DNA from: Kiritimatiellia bacterium | GTDB lineage: Bacteria > Verrucomicrobiota > Kiritimatiellia > RFP12 > UBA1067 | Direction: 5' to 3' | Length of the DNA stretch: 12,092 nt | NCBI GenBank assembly: GCA_017411125.1 | Contig: JAFPNP010000028.1 | Location: forward strand, 1-12,092 | Shown here: positions 7,218 to 12,092 of the stretch, piece by piece | How the letters are laid out: every line of letters starts with the position of its first letter | Numbering within the stretch: position 1 is the stretch's first letter | Notes under the pieces: model-generated | What the model saw: only the letters and a program-made list of their open reading frames with translations | The model's database searches: none | What the model was told of the DNA's origin: nothing | Program-made: the position numbers and the translations under genes

Positions 7218-8141
7218 ATGGAAGGTCCATTGATATTCTTCGCGATATTCGCGTTCATCGTGCTCGTCACGATTCTCAAGACGGCGATCATAGTGCCGCA
7301 GAAGACGGCGTACATCGTCGAACGGCTCGGGAAGTACCGATGCACGCTCGACGCCGGGTTCCACATACTCGTGCCTTTTATCGACCGTATTGCATACCGG
7401 CACACTCTCAAGGAGCAGGCGATAGACGTGCCTCCGCAGGAGTGCATAACGAAGGACAACATTGCAGTATCAGTGGATGGTATACTCTACATGCAGGTCA
7501 TGGATCCCGCGAAAGCGTCCTACGGCATTGGCAACTATCTGTTCGCGACCACGCAGCTCGCCCAGACGACGATGCGTTCCGAAATGGGCAAGCTCGATCT
7601 CGACCGTTCGTTCGAGGAGCGCACTTCCGTCAACGCTGCGATCGTCGCAGCGGTGGACAAGGCGAGCGATCCGTGGGGCATAAAGGTGACGCGTTATGAG
7701 ATCAAGAACATCACGCCGCCGCGCACGATTCGCGACGCGATGGAGAAGCAGATGCGCGCCGAGCGCGAGAAACGCGCCATGATCGCGGAATCCGAGGGCG
7801 AGCGCCAAGCGAAGATCAACCGTGCCGAAGGCGAACGCCAGGAGGCGATCGCGCTTTCCGAAGGCGAACGGGCGCGCAAGATCAACGAGGCCGAGGGCAA
7901 GGCGAAGGAGATATTGCTCGTAGCCGAGGCGCAGGCCACGGGCATCCGCAAGGTTGCGGAAGCACTTGGTGAAAAGGGCGGAATCGAGTCGGTGAACATG
8001 CAGCTTGCGCAGCAGTACCTGCAGCAGTTCGGCAACCTCGCCAAGGCGAACAATACCATGATCATTCCGTCCGACCTGGCGGACGTCGCCGGCGTCATCA
8101 AAGCCTGTACCTCAATCGTGAAGAACGTAGACCGGGCGTGA
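7218..8141 (+). CDS. SPFH/Band 7 domain protein, stomatin-like (paraslipin/QmcA type)
   Basis: A 307-residue membrane protein that should oligomerise into a ring or cage at the inner membrane and organise nearby proteins. One membrane helix spans about residues 5-24. The SPFH domain covers about 26-185, with family hallmarks QKTAYIVERLGKY, DAGFHILVPFIDRIAY, DVPPQECITKDNIAVSVDG and WGIKVTRYEIKNITPP. A helical coiled-coil arm follows, built of 11-residue repeats around SEGER/AEGER (about 190-245). It closes with the typical NNTMIIPSDLADVAGVI (278-294). The start at 7218 has AAAGG at 7204-7208 in an A-rich leader. The 49-bp gap after the oxidoreductase operon has no clear terminator or promoter, so read-through is possible. 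The usual NfeD partner is absent. Instead, a coiled-coil protein and a lipoprotein follow at 19 bp and with a 4-bp overlap, which suggests a different partner set. Confidence 0.94.
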   Translation: MEGPLIFFAIFAFIVLVTILKTAIIVPQKTAYIVERLGKYRCTLDAGFHILVPFIDRIAYRHTLKEQAIDVPPQECITKDNIAVSVDGILYMQVMDPAKASYGIGNYLFATTQLAQTTMRSEMGKLDLDRSFEERTSVNAAIVAAVDKASDPWGIKVTRYEIKNITPPRTIRDAMEKQMRAEREKRAMIAESEGERQAKINRAEGERQEAIALSEGERARKINEAEGKAKEILLVAEAQATGIRKVAEALGEKGGIESVNMQLAQQYLQQFGNLAKANNTMIIPSDLADVAGVIKACTSIVKNVDRA

Positions 8142-8160
8142 AGCGCAGGGAGGCCCTGTC

Positions 8161-8760
8161 ATGGATTCCGTGTCGGGAAAAGGTTCTGCCTTTGCGGTTG
8201 CGGCGCTGTTTTTGTGCGTTGCAGTCGCCGTCGTCGCCAGCGTGGCGCTGCTCGTACAGCATCGCAAGATGGACGAGTTGCGCCGAGATTTTGAGAATCG
8301 GCGGAGGCTGTCCGAGAAAGTGCTGGAAGAGCGCCGCGGTCTTTTGTCTGCGAACGGGCGGCTGGCGGACGAGGCGGCGAAACTCCGCGCATCTCTTGGT
8401 AAGTGCGAAAGTCGGGTTGGCGCGCTGGAGCGCGAATTGTCCGTTGCGAAGGAGGAGGCAAAGTTCGTCGCCGTAGCAAGGGACAGGGCCGAGGCGGAAG
8501 TGAAGAGGCTGGCAGCGGCGGCTGAAGCGTCGGTGAAATCCGTGGACAAGCTTATTATGGAGCGTAACAGTCTCAAGCGCAGCTTGGACGAAGCAGTGAA
8601 AAAAGCCGCGAAAACCGCAAAGCCCGCTGTCGCGGCGAAGATTGCGGAACGTGACGAAAGGCTGTCGTCGCATCTGACGCTGCCGCCGCAGGATAAATTG
8701 ACGCCGAAGGAGCGTGAAATGCGCAGCAAGACTGAGCTAGACGAGTTGATTGGATTATGA
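8161..8760 (+). CDS. Membrane-anchored coiled-coil protein of unknown function
   Basis: A 199-residue protein with one N-terminal membrane helix (about 10-32). A long charged coiled-coil region (about 33-150) follows, rich in E, R, K, A and L with heptad spacing. The tail is short and less regular (SSHLTLPPQDKLTPKEREM...). I recognise no named family. The start at 8161 has a strong AGGGAGG at 8147-8153, 7 nt upstream. It lies 19 bp after the SPFH gene, and its stop overlaps the next start in an ATGA, so it belongs to that operon. Coiled-coil membrane proteins encoded beside stomatin-like proteins may dock on the SPFH arm, but that is inference. The strong composition bias means resemblance to other coiled-coil proteins would not indicate function. 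Confidence 0.88.
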   Translation: MDSVSGKGSAFAVAALFLCVAVAVVASVALLVQHRKMDELRRDFENRRRLSEKVLEERRGLLSANGRLADEAAKLRASLGKCESRVGALERELSVAKEEAKFVAVARDRAEAEVKRLAAAAEASVKSVDKLIMERNSLKRSLDEAVKKAAKTAKPAVAAKIAERDERLSSHLTLPPQDKLTPKEREMRSKTELDELIGL

Positions 8761-9137
8761 CCAAGTTGTTTGCTTATGCCGCGCTGGCGGCGTTTCTTGG
8801 CGGTTGCGCCTCCGAACGATATATGGTGGACTCTCGGCATCCAGAAATCGCCGTCACGGAGTCCGGGCTCGTGACCTATCGCGGGAATGTTGTGGATCCG
8901 GAAGATTTGCCGGGGTTGTTGTCGGATTCTGGTCTCACCAAGAGCGATACGATACGTATCCATGTGCCTGACGGCATGCGCGACATGCGCGTGCCGGGCA
9001 AGGTTATCGGAATACTGGTGCGGAATGGTTTTCCTCGTTCGATTCTCCTAAGCGACCGAAAGTCGTATTCGAGCGCGGATGCCGGGCCGGCGCAGTCTCA
9101 CGGCCGGCTCATCTGGAGGGATGAAGGCGAATACTGA
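8757..9137 (+). CDS. Small lipoprotein with an ExbD-like sequence pattern
   Basis: A 126-residue protein with a lipoprotein signal: hydrophobic h-region and lipobox LGGC, with the acylated cysteine at C17. The +2 residue is alanine rather than aspartate, which in well-studied Gram-negatives favours outer-membrane sorting. The mature part (about 33-105) reads as beta-alpha-beta-alpha-beta: GLVTYRGNVVDPEDLPGLL, then DTIRIHVPDGMRDMRVPGK, then VRNGFPRSILLSDR. This resembles the periplasmic part of ExbD/TolR (value-display strand, L..L helix, 'v.i..d' strand, helix, 'aG...i.l' strand), but it lacks ExbD's membrane helix and aspartate. The similarity is my reading of the pattern, not a search result. 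It overlaps the coiled-coil gene by 4 bp and the next gene by 17 bp. Confidence 0.85.
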   Translation: MTKLFAYAALAAFLGGCASERYMVDSRHPEIAVTESGLVTYRGNVVDPEDLPGLLSDSGLTKSDTIRIHVPDGMRDMRVPGKVIGILVRNGFPRSILLSDRKSYSSADAGPAQSHGRLIWRDEGEY

Positions 9138-9837
9138 GAGGACGTTCGTCGCCGTCGGTGTTGCGGCGGTCGGCCTTGCTGCTGCGGCGTTTGCCGCGGC
9201 GCATCCGTTGTTCGCAACGGATGCGGCGTGCCGGTACGCACCGATGGCTGAGGCGTTTGCGTCCGCCGACTGGGCTGAGGCGTTCCATCCGCGATTCGGG
9301 GTTGGCTTCAGCGTCCTCGCCGGCGCCTTGCGCATGTTTTCGGGTTTGGATGGCTATGGCGCGTGTGCCGCCGTTGCGACGTTCGCTTGGGCGCTGTGCG
9401 CTCTTCCGGTGTATTCCATTGCGCACAGGCTTTTTGGACGTGGCGCGGCATGGTTTGCGCTTGTGCTGTATATGGTGTGCCCGCAACCTTTGGTATGGGG
9501 ATTGAAGGGATTGAGGGAACCGTTCAAGATGTTGGGCTTTCTTATGATGGCGGATGCCGTGCTGGATTGCCGCGAGACGCATTCTCGGCGTTCGGCGGCA
9601 AAGGCATGCTTGGCGTTATGGTTTCTTTTCACATTCAAGTGCGATGCGATATGCGTTGGTGTGGCCATGGCTGCGTTGTTTGCCGTATTTGACGGTTTCC
9701 GTTGGAATACGCTGGCCGTTGCGGCGTCGGGCGTGTTGGCGCTTCAACCCATGTGCGCACTTGTATATTTTTGGACGGGATACTGGCTCCCTGCTCCGCA
9801 CTTCGTCCCAATCTGGCAGAGGCTGTTCGGAGCGTAG
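9121..9837 (+). CDS. GT-C/GT39-like membrane glycosyltransferase, N-terminal part (frameshifted)
   Basis: A 238-residue polytopic membrane segment that looks like the first half of a polyprenyl-phosphate-sugar glycosyltransferase (ArnT/dolichyl-P-mannose transferase-like). After a first membrane helix (about 8-28), the periplasmic loop has TDAACRYAPMAEAFASADW, whose D34 matches the acidic residue of the D..RYA motif of such enzymes. HPRFGVGFSVLAGAL and several further hydrophobic helices follow, to about residue 220. The frame stops at a TAG (9835-9837) just after YWLPAPHFVPIWQ. The same protein appears to continue in the -1 frame, so this is half of a broken or misread gene. The start is uncertain: ATG 9121 is preferred because the hydrophobic sequence begins soon after, but its GGAGGG directly abuts the ATG. 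An ATG at 9079 is the alternative. Confidence 0.72.
   Translation: MKANTERTFVAVGVAAVGLAAAAFAAAHPLFATDAACRYAPMAEAFASADWAEAFHPRFGVGFSVLAGALRMFSGLDGYGACAAVATFAWALCALPVYSIAHRLFGRGAAWFALVLYMVCPQPLVWGLKGLREPFKMLGFLMMADAVLDCRETHSRRSAAKACLALWFLFTFKCDAICVGVAMAALFAVFDGFRWNTLAVAASGVLALQPMCALVYFWTGYWLPAPHFVPIWQRLFGA
9817..9837 (+). other. Apparent -1 frameshift junction in the glycosyltransferase gene
   Basis: Frame 1 reads ...ATC TGG CAG then AGG CTG TTC GGA GCG TAG. The frame that carries the remaining membrane helices reads GAG GCT GTT CGG AGC GTA GCC GAG from 9819. Adding one base near 9819 joins them into a single protein of about 510 residues, a normal GT-C length. No slippery heptamer of the X XXY YYZ type is present, so programmed frameshifting is unlikely. 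Mutation or a consensus error is more likely. Confidence 0.7.
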
Positions 9838-9848
9838 CCGAGGGTGCC

Positions 9849-10652
9849 ATGCAGGAACTGATGCGGCATATTGCGCATTCGCCTTTTTGGATGGCGTTCG
9901 TCGGTGCACATTTCATTGTGTATTCGGTTCCGGCGTGGGCCATAGTATTCGTCCGGTTTGCAAAAGGGCGCATGGGAAGAGGGGAGCGCGTCCTGTTTGC
10001 AATGCTGGCCGGGGCGCTGCTTCTTGAGGCAGTGCAGCTTTTCGCGGACGGTTTTTCCTTTTCCGGCGACAACACATGGGGTATTCCCCGGTATTTCGGC
10101 GTGTTTGCCCCGCTGCTCTGGATTTGGGCGGCGTTTGCGCTTTCCCGTGCATGGTGTGCCGGCAATGGCGGACCGGCGCGGATTGCGGTACGATGCGCTA
10201 TTGTTGTCGGTATTGCGTGGGTGCTCGTTTTTCAGAATGTGTCGGCATTGCGAGGATTCTACTGTTCCGGGGCGCGTCATGACGCTGTAGTGGCGGCGCG
10301 TCGCATTGCGCCTGTGATACAGGCTGATTACAAAGGCCCGGCACGGCAGGCTGTCCGGAAAACGACGCTTGCGGAGTATTGCTCGACAAGGCGCCCTGTC
10401 GTGTTCGGCGACTTCTCCGCTGCAGCGTGGATGGTTCGCGGCCAAAGCGAAGGAGCCTTGCAGGGCAAAGGGCTGTGCCCTTATGAAGATGACTATCTTT
10501 TCATCCGCGTGGGTTCAGGCTACGGCGGGCAAAACGTCATCGACAGCCGGAAATACGATTATGTTTGCAGCGTGCGCGGAGGCCTTGGCACCGAATGGCG
10601 GCTTTTCCGGCGAAAACGCGTTTTGGTGGATGTTTTTGGACCGCGTAATTAG
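9849..10652 (+). CDS. GT-C/GT39-like membrane glycosyltransferase, C-terminal part (frameshifted)
   Basis: Continuation of the glycosyltransferase in the -1 frame, 267 residues if counted from the ATG at 9849. It carries about four membrane helices: SPFWMAFVGAHFIVYSVPAW, VLFAMLAGALLLEAV, the GIPRYFGVFAPLLWIWAAFAL segment with the PRY pattern of GT39-like enzymes, and CAIVVGIAWVLVFQNV. A soluble tail of roughly 120 residues (GDFSAAAWMV ... DYVCSVRG) is probably extracytoplasmic. The homology-like sequence starts before 9849, in EAVRSVAEGAM, so the ATG is not the original start. Reinitiation there is conceivable, because GAGGG at 9840-9844 lies just upstream, and would give two subunits. More likely the gene is broken or misread by one base. 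The gene ends 42 bp before ymdB. Confidence 0.68.
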   Translation: MQELMRHIAHSPFWMAFVGAHFIVYSVPAWAIVFVRFAKGRMGRGERVLFAMLAGALLLEAVQLFADGFSFSGDNTWGIPRYFGVFAPLLWIWAAFALSRAWCAGNGGPARIAVRCAIVVGIAWVLVFQNVSALRGFYCSGARHDAVVAARRIAPVIQADYKGPARQAVRKTTLAEYCSTRRPVVFGDFSAAAWMVRGQSEGALQGKGLCPYEDDYLFIRVGSGYGGQNVIDSRKYDYVCSVRGGLGTEWRLFRRKRVLVDVFGPRN

Positions 10653-10654
10653 GC

Positions 10655-10684
10655 TTGCGGTTTGCGGAGTATACGTGGTAATAT
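10655..10684 (+). promoter_or_regulatory. Candidate promoter for the ymdB-ruvA operon
   Basis: TTGCGG at 10655-10660, an 18-bp spacer, and TAATAT at 10679-10684, embedded in a locally AT-rich patch (TAATATATTTTG). The 18-bp spacing is the same as in the two promoters before the oxidoreductase operon. Transcription would start about 5 nt before the ATG at 10695, which fits the lack of a Shine-Dalgarno sequence there. Confidence 0.5.
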
Positions 10685-10694
10685 ATTTTGCGCA

Positions 10695-11480
10695 ATGAAA
10701 AAGATTTTGATGATAGGTGACGTGGTTGGAAACCCCGGTAGGCGAATCTTGAAGGAGCGGCTCCGGGAAATCCGCAGTAGTCTTGGCGTGTGTGCCGTCG
10801 TGGTGAACGCGGAGAACGCTGCAGCCGGCAGCGGCATAACCGTCGCGCTCGCGAAAGAGATATTTGCCGCTGGCGTGGACGTCATAACGCTTGGCGATCA
10901 TACGTGGGGGCAGAAGGAGTTCGTCCCGACCATTGGGCAGCTCGAAAACGCCGTGCGGCCAGCGAACTACCCGCCGTCCGCGCCGGGTAAGGGCTGGACG
11001 CTCGTCACCACGCCGATATGCCGGTTCGCCGTGCTGAACTTGCTCGGTCGCGTGTTCATGAACCCTGTGGACTGTCCGTTCCGCGCTGCCGACGCCGCGT
11101 TGAACGAAATGCCGAAGGATGTTCCCGTGTTCGTGGATTTCCACGCGGAGGCGACAAGCGAGAAGATAACGCTCGCCCATTATCTCGATGGGCGTGTCAC
11201 GGCGGTTGTCGGCACTCATACGCACGTGCAGACTTCGGATGCGGTCGTTCTGCCGGGCGGGACGGCGTTCCAGTCCGACCTCGGTATGACCGGTCCGTGG
11301 TATTCGTCGATCGGGCGGGATTTCAATCCTGTGTTGCAAAAGTTTCTTACCGGCATTCCTGCGCGCTTCACGGTGGCTGAAGGCCCTGCGACGCTCGAAG
11401 GCGCGGTCGTCACGTTTGACCCGGCCACGAAGAAGGCGTCCGCGATCGAGGCGTTTCGCCTGAGGGAGCCGCTCGCATGA
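10695..11480 (+). CDS. ymdB: YmdB-family metallophosphoesterase (2',3'-cyclic nucleotide phosphodiesterase type)
   Basis: A 261-residue cytoplasmic protein matching the YmdB/TIGR00282 family in length and motifs: GDVVGNPGRR with D9, NAENAA with E40 and N41, GDHTW (67-71), DFHAEATSEK with H150, and GTHTH with H175 and H177. These are the dinuclear metal ligands of the family. Bacillus subtilis YmdB hydrolyses 2',3'-cAMP and influences biofilm and motility decisions, and homologues act on RNA-derived cyclic phosphates. The usual GNH motif reads GDH here. Asp can bind metal, so activity is still likely. I chose ATG 10695 because MKKILMIGDVVG is the family N-terminus. No Shine-Dalgarno site lies before it, and a promoter sits almost on top of the start. 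The stop overlaps ruvA in an ATGA, so the two are co-expressed. Confidence 0.95.
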   Translation: MKKILMIGDVVGNPGRRILKERLREIRSSLGVCAVVVNAENAAAGSGITVALAKEIFAAGVDVITLGDHTWGQKEFVPTIGQLENAVRPANYPPSAPGKGWTLVTTPICRFAVLNLLGRVFMNPVDCPFRAADAALNEMPKDVPVFVDFHAEATSEKITLAHYLDGRVTAVVGTHTHVQTSDAVVLPGGTAFQSDLGMTGPWYSSIGRDFNPVLQKFLTGIPARFTVAEGPATLEGAVVTFDPATKKASAIEAFRLREPLA

Positions 11481-12076
11481 TTGCATACGTAAAGGGAACG
11501 CTGGCGGAGAAGTCGCCGACGCGCGTTGTCGTGGACGTCTGCGGCGTGGGATATGAGGCATTCATTCCGCTTTCCACGTTCGACCGTCTTCCGGCGGCGG
11601 GAGAGGCCGTGAAGCTTCACACGTACCATTGCGTGCGCGAAGACGCGCAGCTGCTGTATGGTTTTGCTACGGAACGAGAACGTGAGATGTTCGAGCTGGT
11701 GACGACCGTCTCGGGCGTCGGACCCAAGATTGCGCTCGCGGTTCTTTCGGGTTTGACGATTGGTGACCTGCAGCTTGCGATAGCCGAGGGCGATGCGAAA
11801 CGTCTCGCGTCCGTCAAGGGCATTGGCAAGAAGACCGCCGAGCGAATTGTCATCGACCTGAAAGACAAAGTCAATCCTATCGAGGCGGTGGCGAACGCGA
11901 CGGCCGCAGCCGCCGGCGACGCGAGGGCAGGCGTCGTGCGTGATGCGCTTCTCGCGCTCACGGCGCTCGGCTACACGGAGGAGGTCGCGCGCAAGCAGGT
12001 GCAGAAGGTGCTTGAGGACGATCCCGCCGTTTCCGACACCGAAACCATCATTCGCCGGGCGCTCAGCGGCAAATGA
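11477..12076 (+). CDS. ruvA: Holliday junction branch migration protein RuvA
   Basis: A full-length RuvA of 199 residues. It binds four-way DNA junctions as a tetramer and loads the RuvB motor for branch migration in recombinational repair. Domain I is the OB fold (MIAYVKGTLAEKSPTRVVVDVCGVGYEAFIPLST ... TYHCVREDAQLLYGF). Domain II has the two helix-hairpin-helix motifs, VSGVGPKIAL and VKGIGKKTAERIVIDLKDK. After an Ala-rich flexible linker, domain III (VRDALLALTALGYTEEVARKQV ... ETIIRRAL) is the RuvB-binding helix bundle. The ATG lies in the ATGA overlap with ymdB, and its own stop overlaps the following ATG in the same way. Placement after ymdB rather than ruvC is less common. Confidence 0.98.
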   Translation: MIAYVKGTLAEKSPTRVVVDVCGVGYEAFIPLSTFDRLPAAGEAVKLHTYHCVREDAQLLYGFATEREREMFELVTTVSGVGPKIALAVLSGLTIGDLQLAIAEGDAKRLASVKGIGKKTAERIVIDLKDKVNPIEAVANATAAAAGDARAGVVRDALLALTALGYTEEVARKQVQKVLEDDPAVSDTETIIRRALSGK

Positions 12077-12092
12077 GCGAGCGGCTTGACAT
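12073..12092 (+). CDS. Start of the next gene, probably ruvB (cut by the window)
   Basis: An ATG at 12073 overlaps the RuvA stop in an ATGA and opens a frame reading MSERLD to the window edge. Position directly after ruvA and the short polar N-terminus fit RuvB, but six residues cannot establish it. The gene symbol is left blank. Confidence 0.5.

Noticed and set aside
5999..7462. 487-residue minus-strand open frame spanning the oxidoreductase/SPFH gap
   Set aside because: It is antisense to two well-supported genes, shows no recognisable domain, and has low-complexity Arg/Leu-rich sequence.
9817..9837. Programmed ribosomal frameshifting in the glycosyltransferase
   Set aside because: There is no slippery heptamer at the junction, and I recognise no family of this type that uses frameshifting.

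Overview
The window is GC-rich and densely coded, with every supported gene on the + strand and start/stop overlaps of the ATGA type at four junctions (221, 8757, 11477, 12073). No marker gene fixes the taxonomy. The mix of Tat-exported Gfo/Idh/MocA oxidoreductase, a secreted protein combining a PmoA-like domain with a second oxidoreductase domain, and a YmdB-RuvA pair suggests a member of the PVC group (Kiritimatiellota, Lentisphaerota or Verrucomicrobiota). That placement is an inference from gene content only.

Layout: (1) 3-2435 is an uptake operon. It holds the tail of an unrecognised gene, a one-piece fusion of a class III substrate-binding domain with a FecCD/BtuC-type permease, and its ABC ATPase. 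Both transporter proteins are visibly shortened compared with the family norm. (2) 2436-2750 is the only sizeable non-coding stretch. It carries a 22-bp-period repeat that contains one promoter-like pair of hexamers, and a second good sigma70-like promoter closer to the next gene. (3) 2751-7168 is a two-gene sugar-processing operon: a Tat-exported Gfo/Idh/MocA dehydrogenase, then a 972-residue secreted protein with an amidotransferase/ThuA-like domain, a PmoA-like (DUF6807) domain and a second oxidoreductase domain. (4) 7218-10652 is an envelope cluster: an SPFH/stomatin-like protein, a membrane-anchored coiled-coil protein, a small lipoprotein with an ExbD-like sequence pattern, and a GT-C-type membrane glycosyltransferase split by a -1 frameshift. 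(5) 10695-12092 is ymdB, ruvA and the first codons of a further gene, probably ruvB, behind their own promoter.

The uptake operon probably imports a corrinoid or an iron chelate. The two oxidoreductase genes probably act together on a sugar or glycoside outside the cytoplasm. The SPFH cluster and glycosyltransferase are envelope functions. The last operon combines an RNA/nucleotide phosphodiesterase-type protein with Holliday-junction processing. The most unusual items are the compacted binding-protein/permease/ATPase transporter, the three-domain secreted protein, and the repeat-bearing promoter region between the first two operons.
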